Positions 43,566-54,300 of a DNA stretch of 64,000 nt are shown piece after piece (position 1 is the stretch's first letter; each line of letters starts with the position of its first letter). The stretch lies in NCBI GenBank assembly GCA_014607495.2, contig CP053148.1, positions 17,236,001 through 17,300,000 on the forward strand. Reading direction: 5' to 3'. The translations under genes and the position numbers were made by a program. Under the pieces are notes generated by a model. That model had not been told where the DNA came from and did no database searches. It worked only from the letters and a program-made list of their open reading frames with translations. The stretch is from Carposina sasakii. Taxonomy: Eukaryota; Arthropoda; Insecta; Lepidoptera; Carposinidae.

Positions 43566-45276
43566 TATAATAATCTCTAGTATTGAAATTAGCCGTTAAT
43601 GTTTTTGTTTGTTATTTGTAAGAAAAAGTCTGAATAACAAAGTAGCAGAAAATACAGTAGAAATTGTGTAGGGGCTGAGATAAAGTAAGATAATTTCTCG
43701 ATTGAATCGTATCATAATATCTCGTCTAATAATACCTTAATTGAGCGCGTTGATACATAACGAGGTTAATTCTAGACTCTTGGATAGATCAACATCACGA
43801 CAATTTAACGTCAACACGAAACCATTTTATATTTTTTACATCACTGCTTTCTTTGGGCCGACCATGGAGAAGATATAAAATACTTTTATACCTTCTTCAT
43901 GGGGCCGACCAAGCACGTAGAGGAGATGGATATCGATACACCTACTACACCAAGGAATATACTAACTCTGACCTACATACCATGAAAAATTACAGCTGAT
44001 GTTAATGCCGCCATTTTGGTTTTTAGATATTTGTTTTCAAATAAGTCGTGTTTATACATTATATTTTAGTGACGCGAGAATCGGATCCCTGTTCTACACT
44101 ATTAACTATTCACTATCGTAAGAATTACGACTAAGGTTCGAAGTGTGGGTATCGTTTCAGCATTTTAATTAGGTGGGTGCAATGATTGTTGGTATTCCGA
44201 TATCTGTGGGACAATTACAAATGGGAGATGCTGCATCAATGCTTGTTCCAATAACGTAGGGATAAGAGACCCTTTTTGAGGATTGGGTATGGGTTCCTAC
44301 TTGTTTATATAAATTATTGGTCGCTTTTGGTGTTTACTATTCACTCTCGTACGAATTACGAGTAAGGTCCGAAGTGTGGGTATGTAGGAACTTTTGAGGA
44401 TTGGGTATGAGTGCCTACTTAGAATAATGATTCCAATCATTAATCTAAGGTATTCAATTAGGTAGTGGAGCATACATACATACATATACCTATACACGGA
44501 GCATGTTGCCAAAATTGCTGATCTTAAAAGAGATCCCACGTTTTGCATTTCGGAGATAGATGTCGTTTAGTTAACGATGAAGGAAAATAAAAAACAAAAG
44601 AAACATAACAAATTCTGTACTTCATTGGTTCCAAAATAACTAAACAACACTTAACAAAATAATAATTAACAACAAGCACATAGCAACAGTCATCGCTAAA
44701 TCCATTCGGCGGATTCAGCAAATTGGTACCAGGTGTGTATGTACGTACACGTTCAGACTTATACATGGTAACCATTGGTAACTACATCATTAAAGCTTAG
44801 GTATATCTACATCGATAATCTAAAATTATACAATTTTGAACTTGTCGGGGGTCTCTGAAATGTTAAAATAACCTCAATAATTATTAAAATAAATTAAGTA
44901 CACATTTATTTAGCTTTAGAAAACAAATGCAGATTCCCACAAATGTCTTCTGATGGTTTGCATTATGACGTTTCCCCATCATATACTGCATATACATCAG
45001 CGGCTGAATCTGCTGCCTACGTCAAAATGCTAGTAAGGTCGTATTAAATATACAGAAAACAATTATCCAATTCGGAAACAATCGCATCGCAAATCTCATT
45101 TTTCGCAATCGCATAAATAACATTATCGAGTTTACCTAAAATGTGACGCGATGAGGATGTTCCGATGTTGCTGGTCCCGACTACGTGCGCAGTCTTCCTT
45201 TATATGGCTCTTTGATCCGGGTCTACCCTATTTGACTCATATTTACACATTACTCATAATTATTCTTAATTAGGGG
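43566..45276. other. 3' flank of the Trp/Lys-repeat gene; small local duplications only
   Basis: 'attactattcactctcgtacgaattacgagtaagg' and 'gaggattgggtatg' occur as repeated units at about 44105-44160, 44278-44300 and 44336-44410. No other gene is supported. Confidence 0.45.
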
Positions 45277-46527
45277 TTATTTTGGGAACTGCCAAGTTGC
45301 TTGCTGCGGCTGCTGCGGCGTTGGCTGTTGGGGCGCTGGCTGCACTGCCACCGATTTCTGGCTAGCTGCGGAGTTGTTGTCACTCCTGTCCCAGCCGTGC
45401 GACTCGTGCACGTGCTCGTGGTGATCCGGAGACGGGAACCACTCCGAAATCCACACAGGCCGCCAGATTTTCTTCACACCTGGCACCCAAATTTGCTTCC
45501 AGTCAGGAATCCAAATCTGCTTCCAGGCTTCCTTCCATTCCAATTTCTTGTCAGGCACCCAAATCAGCTTCTTGGATGGCTTCCAGATCTGCTGCCACGC
45601 TTCTTTCCAGACTAATTTCTTGTCGTCTACCCAGATTTGCTTCTTCTCAGTTTTCCAAATCTGTTTCCATTCGTCTTTCCATACCAGTTTCTTGTCGGGG
45701 ATCCAAATTTGTTTCTTGGCAGGCTTCCAGTATTTCTTCCATAATGGCTTCCATACGAGTTTCTTCTTCCAGAGATCGTGAGAGGTATACTCCCATCCAT
45801 CATGATCCTTGCCTAAATATTTTTCACCAGGAACTCCAACTTTGACCCATTCAGGTACCCAAACTTTCTTCCACGCAGGCACTTGTATTTCCTTCCATCC
45901 GGGTACTACAATGTCTTTGTAAACAGGAACAGTAATTTTTTTCCAATCCGGTACTTTCACTTCCTTCCAAGCGGGAACTTTTATCGGTTTCCATTCTGGT
46001 TTGTATATTTTTTTCCAGTCCGGAACTTTTATTTCCTTCCAAACTGGAATTTTAGTGGGCACCCAGATAGGTTTCCAAATCTTTTTCCAGGAAGGCTTCC
46101 ATATTTGTTTCTTGGCCGGTTTCCAGATTTTCTTCCATCCAGGCTTCCAGATCAGCTTCTTTTTCCAGTAGCCTGGGTCATGGTGGTCGTGGTGGTCATG
46201 ATGATCGTGATGCTCGTCATGATGGTCTTCAACGTGATGTTCGTCATGAATGGCGTGTTCGTGATGGTGGTGATCGTCATGGTGATCGACTACGTCGTGA
46301 TGGTCGCCATGGTCGTCTTGATCCAGGAACGGATTGATGAGGTCGTGTGATGGCGCTGGGTAGTCATACCCGACCCGCTTTTGTGCTACGTCTTGTGCAG
46401 CATTTTGTACTTGAGGTTCCAACTGTTGCTGCTGTGCTTGCTGAGCTTGTGGTATTAACGCTTTACTCAAAACTAGACTTGTCCGCAGTAGTACCGCTAG
46501 GGTAACCTGTAACAATAGATACCACAT
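45277..46527 (-). CDS. Secreted Asp/His-rich, Trp/Lys octapeptide-repeat protein
   Basis: 416 codons read from ATG at 46527 to TAA at 45277-45279. Order: hydrophobic signal peptide (to about residue 22, ending SLVLSKA), Gln-rich stretch, YDYPAPSHDLINPFLD, a ~50-residue Asp/His block (HHDDHHHHEH), then two blocks of eight-residue repeats. Block 1 (about residues 120-240) reads like xWKKIxVP (PDWKKIYKP, PAWKEVKVP, PGWKEIQVP). A spacer with GEKYLGKDHDGWEYTSHDLW follows. Block 2 (about 256-375) reads like DKKLVWKE / AWKQIWIP. A Gln/Pro tail closes it. No enzyme domain; the make-up suggests an extracellular structural or cuticle/chorion-type protein with metal-binding His. I do not know its name. 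The start may be wrong: TTGTTACAG|GTT at 46507-46506 looks like a splice acceptor, so the first seven residues could be intronic. Confidence 0.85.
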   Translation of the reverse strand: MWYLLLQVTLAVLLRTSLVLSKALIPQAQQAQQQQLEPQVQNAAQDVAQKRVGYDYPAPSHDLINPFLDQDDHGDHHDVVDHHDDHHHHEHAIHDEHHVEDHHDEHHDHHDHHDHHDPGYWKKKLIWKPGWKKIWKPAKKQIWKPSWKKIWKPIWVPTKIPVWKEIKVPDWKKIYKPEWKPIKVPAWKEVKVPDWKKITVPVYKDIVVPGWKEIQVPAWKKVWVPEWVKVGVPGEKYLGKDHDGWEYTSHDLWKKKLVWKPLWKKYWKPAKKQIWIPDKKLVWKDEWKQIWKTEKKQIWVDDKKLVWKEAWQQIWKPSKKLIWVPDKKLEWKEAWKQIWIPDWKQIWVPGVKKIWRPVWISEWFPSPDHHEHVHESHGWDRSDNNSAASQKSVAVQPAPQQPTPQQPQQATWQFPK

Positions 46528-46910
46528 TTACATAACTAAAAACATCAAGTAATTCGCCAGCACATATTCACGCATAGCTAATTAAAATAACGCATAGCTT
46601 AAAATTCAACTTGATTATAAGTTAATTTTAAATCTTAAAACATTTAATAATTCTAATTAAAACAATGATTAATCAGGTACGTAGGCTCAAAGAATTTAGA
46701 CAACCGCTATGTTAAGGTGAAACGTCGCCGGCGGTCATATCGTGGCCGGAATCTATAACAAACACAATTTCACTTAAACATTGCTAAGAATTACATAAAT
46801 TAATGCAGTCATAATAATGTGTCCTTACGTAAGACGATTTGAGTAAGCGAATCGCAAAATGAAAGTGGAAGCAGTACTACTGGTGCGACTAGCAGGTTCT
46901 GGTTCGCTAC

Positions 46911-46937
46911 TAGGAAATGTCTGAGAAGAAATTTCAT
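46911..46937 (-). CDS. Possible first coding exon of the Trp/Lys-repeat gene
   Basis: ATG AAA TTT CTT CTC AGA CAT TTC CTA, followed by a weak donor GTAGCG, would join in phase 0 to GTT ACC CTA at 46506 and give a longer signal peptide (MKFLLRHFLVTLAVLL). A hydrophobic start in exon 1 is usual for insect cuticle genes, but the donor is poor and other first exons are possible. Confidence 0.3.
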
Positions 46938-47021
46938 CACGACAAGTTGTCGCCCGCGCCCTCTCCCGGAAGCCCATAACGACCACAACAATGGAACGAT
47001 TCAGACAGCAACAAATCCGCT

Positions 47022-47054
47022 GTTATCCGCAGGATAATCGACTCTCTTGATAAC
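47022..47054. promoter_or_regulatory. Cluster of three GATA-factor motifs upstream of the Trp/Lys-repeat gene
   Basis: GTTATCC (47022), GATAATC (47033) and TGATAAC (47048) lie within 33 bp, about 85-115 bp upstream of the possible first exon. GATA factors drive many insect epidermal, fat-body and follicular genes. Occupancy is inference. Confidence 0.3.
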
Positions 47055-47164
47055 TTTCCGCCGCATTCAGGTCGATTGACGGATTTGGAATCACCTCTAC
47101 TTTTAATTGCGTAATTATTGGTTCCGATGACAGCATAAAGCCGCGATTATATCGCACAATTTAT

Positions 47165-47431
47165 TTGCGGATGTTGCACGAAATCGTGATCGTAAAAGGA
47201 CCTGACCCAGAATCGGGACAGCTAAATCTGCGCGGCCACTTATGTAAAGTATCAGTGGAAACTCCTTACGAAATTGCATCTGGTTTATTAGCGGGCCGTT
47301 GTTCGCATGGAGCTAATAACACAATACAACACACGATCGATATTATGCAAGGATTGCGTAACAGATCGCCTACGGAAAGCCCGGTGACATTACGATTGGC
47401 TAGCCTTATATGGTGTGCTTACCTTACTTAG
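47165..47431 (+). other. Unassigned 88-codon open frame
   Basis: Runs divergently from the Trp/Lys gene. The base composition is more balanced than in its flanks, but the peptide (MLHEIVIVKGPDPESGQLNL...) resembles no family I know. Could be chance. Confidence 0.2.
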
Positions 47432-48492
47432 TTTACCGGGTTTAATAACATACTTTACATTTCTTAACTTTTTGTGGTATTTAGAGTTTTTACTTATTAG
47501 GTTGTTGACAGTATTAAAATTGTTCCTGTAGCCTAGATGGGATAGGATAAGGCGCTACCATAATAATTATATTCTGGGAGCTAAAAAGTTGTAATTTTCA
47601 TCACGCCGAAATTATACAACTTTATATAATATCATTTATTTTATTTCCATATCTATTTACTCTACGACTTACGTACATAATTGATCGAACACCGTATACT
47701 TATTATTAGTAAAGAACCATCACCTTAATCCATCAAAAACCTCGGAATATAGTTATGACGTGTCTACTCCATGTACCAAGGAAAAGAAAGCTAATCTTAG
47801 TAAAATCTTTTTATCCCATCAAAGCGTTTACAAGCCCACGGAAACGAAATCTTGTAATAAGCATTTAAACGCAGTTATTAAGTCACAAAATAGATACGTT
47901 AGCGTGGAACCCAGTGATAAAGCATTTATTTTTTTGCGTCAAAATTAGATGTTCCTATTGTTTATCAGACAAGTGACATTGTTGGATTTTTTTGCATTAC
48001 TTAACTAGAGATTATCAATGCGTGGAAGGCAAATTCGTAGGTGCTGTTTTATTATACTTACTGGCAGATTGTCTGATAATAAAAACAGATAGACGCCTAT
48101 GCTTAATTTAGCTAGTTAAAAATAATAAAGAGCAATAATGGAGACACGTTTCGTGACATAAGTAAATCCTAGGACATTATTTTAGTTAAGTAGTCTAAGG
48201 GCCGTTTGTCCGGTTGTTTGATCTTAGTAAAGCTTATCATTAGTCAAAAACGTCGGTCAATTTATCGGTAGTATTTTTGAAATATTTTAATAAATATTAT
48301 GCTTAATTAGTGGTCAAACTGAAGGTGAATTCCCTCACTTTGATAGAAATTCAATGCATTCAGTTGATAACGCTCGTTTTAAAAATGTTAAACTTTGATG
48401 GGTTTTATAATAAGTAGAACCGACAAAATTTTAATGCCACTATGAAAAATAATCCGTTGTATGTACTGATTAATAAATTTAATCAGTACATA
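47432..48492. other. AT-rich intergenic, nothing recognised
   Basis: No coding or repeat terminus identified. Confidence 0.4.
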
Positions 48493-48536
48493 GGTATTAC
48501 CATAGAGGAATAGTCTTTTATTCCTCTATGGTATTA
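48493..48536. repeat. Hairpin ACCATAGAGGAAT / ATTCCTCTATGGT
   Basis: A perfect 14-bp stem, starting TACCATAGAGGAAT and ending ATTCCTCTATGGTA, with an 8-nt loop. The same half-site 'accatagaggaattcctctatg' occurs at about 41850-41872. Confidence 0.75.
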
Positions 48537-48545
48537 CTATTTATA

Positions 48546-48765
48546 CAGAATGATTTTTGGTCGTCAAGGTTTCCGAAAACTACGGAATTTCCTCACCATC
48601 ACGATCATTTTTCTCCATGGAAGCATACCAGGGAAGTGTCTGGTTCCCAAGATATTAGGGTCCAAAGTTGAGTAAATAGACTCCGTTTTTCTGCATAAAT
48701 GCACATAGTCGCGCGTAGGATGATTTTTTCACGAGAGATAATAAATTATAGATCTTTAAACTATA
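48546..48765 (-). mobile_element. MITE family B, truncated
   Basis: Starts CAGAATGATTTTTGGTCGTC; stops after 'gcgcgtaggatgattttttc'. Confidence 0.8.
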
Positions 48766-48921
48766 ACTATGACAATTGCCGGACTTTTAATGGGTGATGT
48801 TGATGAATAAAACAAGATTTATTCTAGATTCCCCATTGAATGGAATCAAGAATTCTAAACAAACAAAAATTTGCATTCTGCAATTATTCCGCAACTCTGT
48901 GATGTGAATTATGGATACTTA

Positions 48922-49035
48922 ATGGTTTGCTGGAAGAAATCTCTTTTAGAGATAAGCTCGCCTTTGTACTATTTCTTTTACAATTTACTGTCTATGATAA
49001 AAATTTATGTGTACAATAAAGAATACTAAGAGTAA
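48922..49035 (+). mobile_element. 3' tail of a Jockey-like LINE
   Basis: 'ggtttgctggaagaaatctc' to 'atgtgtacaataaagaatac' matches the 3' end of the LINE at 52158-52815. Confidence 0.7.
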
Positions 49036-49199
49036 TTAAACTATAGAAAACTCATAAAATAATCTTGTAGTCATATCCACAGTGTGTCTTAGCCCTTACC
49101 GCCAAAACGTTATTTGGGACTGCATCTGGGACATATACGAGTAGAGACAAGCTTAGGTTCACAGGTGTATACAAATGTTTTTATCCCGAGAATTTATTA

Positions 49200-49440
49200 T
49201 ACTATAGGTACTAGCGGCCGCGAACAGCTTCGCCCGCGTGTGAGTGCATTACTCCCGTGCAAAGCCGGGGCGGGTACCTATACATTATAAACCTTTCTCG
49301 TGAATCACTCTATCTATTAAAAAAAACCTCACCAAAATCCGTTCCCTAGTTTGAAATATCTCAGCATACATAGGGACAGACAGCAGAAAGCGACTTTAAA
49401 AAAAATAATATGTAGTGAAAAACTATAGATATAATATCGT
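49200..49440 (-). mobile_element. Helitron-like/interspersed repeat
   Basis: 'ctagcggccgcgaacagctt' then 'gtgcaaagccggggcgggt', 'cgtgaatcactctatctatt' and 'acatagggacagacagcaga'. Confidence 0.55.
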
Positions 49441-50044
49441 TGCACCGAGAATGACTTACTTGTAGGTACTGTGGTTAAACAAAAAATAGTTTAGAAGAAT
49501 ATCACGTTATTGACCACAAGCTTTCGTTAATAAGTGACAAAAATGTTTTTGGCACATTTTGCAAACACTTATATAATCTTAAAACATAATAACAATGTAG
49601 GTTAATGAGGTAATGAAACGAAATTTATACGATAATTGTAGTAACATACATGTACTGTTAAAACAGCACTCAAAAAAAAAATTTTGGACAAGATAATAAA
49701 AAAGGCAAATATTTGGCAATCTACGCGCAAACAGTCGGTAACGTGTGAAAAGAGAGATGCAAATTTACTTTACGAGGTCCATACTAATATTTGTTTACGA
49801 TGTAGACGCATGCTACCGTTTAAAGTTACTGTCACTCAAATGCAAACGAGCCTAAGACGCGCTGCACCGAATCAAGAATTGTTAGTTAACGAGATCGACA
49901 TTAACGTAATAATCGACATAAGTATCTTTTCACCGTGCAGCACGCAACAGCTATACTATAGCAAATGACAAGAAGTGTCTTTAAAAAAATGCGTCAAACA
50001 CCAGCAAAAACCCGCTATCCACTCTTGCCGCGCACTTAAACAAC
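49441..50044. other. AT-rich; one 94-codon frame of doubtful value
   Basis: The frame at 49684-49968 is Lys/Ile-rich with no recognisable motif. Confidence 0.3.
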
Positions 50045-50305
50045 TTATGACCGGAGTATATGGAAATCACTGACCGTTAGGCTCCAAAACCCTCGCATGT
50101 TGGGGCGGGGAGCAGCCGTTCTCGAGCTAAGGCGCCGGAACTCTTTACTATAATAGCACAACCTGGCTCCGTGTATATATATGAGCCGGCCCACCCCATA
50201 TCCGCGGTGGGGGCAAGCACTTTCGCCTGGGCACCCTGTAGAATCGATGATGCCAGGACGCGTGGGATGGTAAGGATCCAAAATAATACCATATTTTTTT
50301 AGCAA
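50045..50305 (-). other. GC-rich island with overlapping minus-strand frames; possible exon
   Basis: GC rises sharply between AT-rich flanks. One frame (50292-50077) starts MVLFWILTIPRVLASS, signal-peptide-like; the other contains TGCPGESACPHRGYG. An acceptor-like CTACAG lies near 50240. I recognise neither peptide; it may be a repeat. Confidence 0.25.
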
Positions 50306-51463
50306 AAAAAATCGACTAAACGATTGTGGTGATGACGCGATTAAGACGTTAATCTGATGTTGACCTTTATGATGGGGTTAATGATCTGATGATGTATTAA
50401 TGTTTTAATCTTATGGTTGTCAACATAAATTTGATTTTGTATAATCGGGGTGATTTTGTTTGGTTTTTATTAAATTAACAAGACGGAAAGCAAATCATAA
50501 ATTATCACTGACAATTTTTTAAAAATAATTATTGGTAAAACAAACAATACTTATATTTTATGTACGTGAAATTTATTATAAAAGAGGAACTATAAAGCTA
50601 CAGTTATTTCTTTAGTTTTGTTATTTATTACCAATAATCTAGTAGCATTATCTTTTTACGCAAATAAAAATTTTCTCTAGAAAACTCTGATATTATTTTG
50701 ACCTGTGTACTTCACTCCCAGGTCATTGCATCTATAGGACTCTACAAAACTGCATATAATAATCTCAATTATCTTTTTTCCTAGTAAGAAAGTTCATTTA
50801 ACCTGCATCTACTTGCTCAGACGCAAACTTGTAAAATAAGTAATTAAAAAAATCGATTTGATTTGATATAAAAACCAAATTACTTTAGTCACGATTTCTC
50901 AGAAAACTATAACGCAGACCTGTTTATTTAGTAAGCTGAGTAGGTAGTACTAAATGAAACAAATGCTGAGAAAAGTAACAAAAATCCACCCCTGGGGCAA
51001 AACTGTGCGTCCACACAGCAGTAACTTTTTGTCGATCAACGTTTCCAAAAGTTAACAACATTCGATAGCATAAATTTATTTATTGTCAACAAATATTGGC
51101 GCAATATCCTTAGTATCTTTATGGACGTATTCAGGAACAATCAACAAACATTAACAGATAGAGACAAAAGTTGCAGTATGATAGTGTTGCAGAGTGTCGT
51201 TCAACAAAAACTAACTGCAGTGAGGATGCACGAAAAAGGTATTGTTCTTGCTCTATTGTCACTTTATTTAATTAAACACTATTTAAAAACTTTGTGTTGA
51301 ATTTACTCCAGAAAATATATTTGACGGATAAAGCCCACATGAAGTATTTACGTGACTATTTAGCATTATGCTGTTTTATTTTTCAAGTAAAAAAGAGATA
51401 AATAACGATTTTTCAGTACCTATCCCAATTGCAAAATGCACCAAACAGTTTACAGAATTGATT
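50306..51463. other. AT-rich intergenic, nothing recognised
   Basis: No coding signal or repeat terminus. Confidence 0.4.
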
Positions 51464-51536
51464 GACCCGGTAGCGCAGTTGGTAAGAGCTCTGCACGGAA
51501 TGCGAGAGGTCGTAGGTTCGAGTCCCACTCGGGTGA
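51464..51536 (+). repeat. tRNA-like sequence (SINE head or tRNA pseudogene)
   Basis: GACCCGGTAGCGCAGTTGGT box A, GGTTCGAGTCC box B, and the same GAAGAATTTTT tail as 30446-30522. The T stem and anticodon arm are mispaired, so it is not a working tRNA gene. Confidence 0.6.
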
Positions 51537-52157
51537 AGAATTTTTCATTTCTTAAAACATATTTATAATAGTTTAAAGAGTCCTTATTTTTCGATATTTG
51601 AAATATCCCCGGGGCACTTTCTCATTCGATTAAATATGTACCTCTGAATAAAAATTTATTCTTTATTTTTTTCTGGTGTTAAGATCCACCAGCTGCCAAA
51701 AATATCGCTCATTCTTTGCGAGTAGTAAACGACATAGCTGAGATGCAAAAAAATAATTACAACTAATGAAAAACAAAAGCAATATTTGCTAAAGCTGAGT
51801 ATATAGAAAAAAAGTACTCTAATAGAAACAAGTCGACCCTTGTGTACTAAAAATAAATTATTAAAATATGTACACAATATCTTAATTCATAACAACAACA
51901 ATGTAGTAATATTTTTTTATGTCTTGGCTATAAAAATAAAAGAATCTAACTCTACATACAGATTTAGAGTTTTTATTTAAAATTAAAACCTTGGTAGCGT
52001 CATTTATATAAATAAAATAAAAAACTAAAAAGTTTATTATGGGTTATTACGCGGTGCCTCGCGAAAGTAAAGATTTTTTCTTCTTAGGAATAAGGACCAT
52101 AGTACCATCCCTACCCTTAAATAAAGCAGACACATGGAAATCACATTTTGAAATTCA
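51537..52157. other. AT-rich intergenic, nothing recognised
   Basis: No gene seen. Confidence 0.4.
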
Positions 52158-52815
52158 ATGAACAAAATAACGAACAGTTTTCGCCGGAATACTCATATAC
52201 TCACACTCTTATTTAAGATATTAAATTTTCGATTCGCACCTCAATATTTGAGGCAGAGATTTGAATATCTTTTCTCTAGGGATAGGCCTCTTAGAGCTGC
52301 GACTGCTTCGCTATTATCAACTCCCCGACATAATTCTGGTGCCTACGGCTACCTATTCCTTTTCGGTGCATGCAGTCAAACTATAGAACGATTTGCCTCA
52401 CTCGATAAGAGACTGCAGGACGGTTGAGACATTCAAAAATAAGTTAAAGGATCACTTTCATGCACTGGCTGACTGATCGGTCTCAATTATCTGCTGAATT
52501 GTTGTCCTATTGTATTATGTATTTTTTTTCCTATTATGTCTATATGTTATTATTTTATTTTATGTCTAACATTACTTTCATTATTTGATTGTTTGTATGT
52601 ATCTATTTATGTATGAATATTTTATTTTTGTTTATTATAGTTACTTAGTTTAATTCTGTACCCATCATTACCTCTATAACTTTTGGGTCTCACTTTGCTT
52701 TCTGGTATGCTGGAAGAAATCTCTTGCAGAGATAAGCACGCCTTTGTATGCATTCCTTTTGTAAATTTCTTTCTATTGATTGTTATGTTTTGTGTACAAT
52801 GAAGAATTAAAAAAA
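52158..52815 (+). pseudogene. Jockey-like LINE: RT C-terminal fragment plus 3' UTR
   Basis: Encodes FAPQYLRQRFEYLFSRDR, a LLSTPRHNSGAY segment and IERFASLDKRLQ, matching the 'P.YL...F......R.....L..P.......S....A...WN.LP' tail of Jockey/CR1-type RTs. A stop follows at about 52425-52427, then a T-rich 3' UTR and an A-rich tail. Confidence 0.65.
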
Positions 52816-53285
52816 ATAACATTGCTAAAAGTGGCCTCTTTTGTCAAGAGCCAATATAAATCTGTCCTGTATTTATTTTTGGAGAGTTTTTATTTGAAAC
52901 ACTGCACTTTGAAATATTTATTTGTATTACAGGTACATACCTACTTAGTTTATCACACGCTTTCATTTTTTTTTACTTCGGATTTACATTAAGTTATAAT
53001 GTCTTTTAATTAACTATACTTCAATATATTGACATAAAAAATAAATATACATTTATCTACTATCTTTGATTTCGTTAAATTCTATAAATGTACGTAGGTA
53101 CTTACATATATTATTGTTCAACGGTAACTTCTCAGAGTACACCTAACATTTTAACTCTCCATTGTAATTCTTTTCTGGCCCCCACGATACAGGCCTGACC
53201 TAGTGTGGGGACCGCTATAAACTCAACTCTCCTTGTATTATGTCAAAGTTTTTAAATTTATTATTATTAAATTATTATTATTAAA
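52816..53285. other. AT-rich intergenic with a LINE 3' scrap
   Basis: About 53175-53245, 'ggcccccacgatacaggcct ... gtggggaccgc', resembles a LINE 3' end followed by ATT repeats. Confidence 0.4.
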
Positions 53286-53640
53286 ATTCAACATTATCTT
53301 CCTACCCCATTACCCCATTATTTGTGGGATCGGCGCATTATGCTTTCTTTGGAAACTCATGTTACCAAAGATTTGGCTTTTGTTTTACGGCCGGCTGCCT
53401 GCCTGACGCCAACCCTCCTCGGGTATAGCTAAGTGACAATATTAGAAAATCCGTACATGAAATAAATTCAGTGGTATAAGCCCGTAACTGGGATCGAACA
53501 CATATAATCACGCCTTTATTCCTTATGAGGTAGGCAGAGCACCAAGGGCCGACAGAACCACATGGTGCCACTTCTGACCAATTTTGAGGGCATAGTTGAG
53601 ATGTACAAGTTCGGTTAGTAGTGACAGGTAGTCAGCCCAT
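53286..53640 (-). repeat. Three abutting repeat fragments
   Basis: The 'ttatttgtgggatcggcgca / ccaaccctcctcgggtat' repeat (53290-53425), a family S SINE tail (53426-53500) and the inverted SINE-like unit of 41863-41997 (53511-53625). Confidence 0.6.
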
Positions 53641-54084
53641 CACCTACAAAACACCAAGAGCCTCTTGTCCCTCTACTGACTTATACAGTATGCCCATAAT
53701 GTCTTTTAACTATAATTCATAAAGTATTAGACTTCCATTTACCTAAACGTGAACCGTTTACCAGGTTCATTTGACCGTGGTCAAATTAAAAGCTCTGCAT
53801 TTAATTTGACAGGCTCCGACCTGAGGTTTAATTACAGTAGCGGATCGCCATCACCAGCGTTGACATTGGCTCCAGTAATATTTATATTTAATTACAAACC
53901 GTATGAAAATGATTAATTATTTATTTGCACAAAACATGGTATGTACAATAAAGTTATAACTGCATTCCGATATTAGAGTATTATTAGATAGATATTACTG
54001 TAAAGATAGGGTGTAAAACAGTTAAATAAATACATTTTTAATGTACTAAAATTGACGCTAATCGGAAAGCACGTAAAACTGTTA

Positions 54085-54300
54085 TTCCTACCAAAAACAA
54101 CTAATTCCTACGCCTGATTACTTTCCGGTTGTGTCGGCTTTCCGTGCCATCGGCTATAAGAGTAAAGGAATATACTACGTTTGCGCATAAGTATGCATAT
54201 GTAGTGCATTGATAGTGCACCATAATATCTCCTGTCCAGTTAACTAATCTCTGTTGATATTGGCAACCATGACCGAAAAAAGGTCGGAGATATTTAAACA
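54085..54300 (-). mobile_element. tRNA-derived SINE family S, truncated
   Basis: 'ggaaagcacgtaaaactgtt', 'cgcctgattactttccgg' and 'accgaaaaaaggtcggagat' in family order. Confidence 0.65.

Noticed and set aside
45301..46350. Plus-strand ORFs opposite the Trp/Lys-repeat gene
   Set aside because: They are antisense shadows of a low-complexity repeat coding region; products are Phe/Leu-rich without family features.
51464..51536. Functional tRNA gene
   Set aside because: Box A and B are good but the anticodon arm has an extra base and does not pair, the T stem has a mismatch and the acceptor stem is imperfect; it matches a repeat family.
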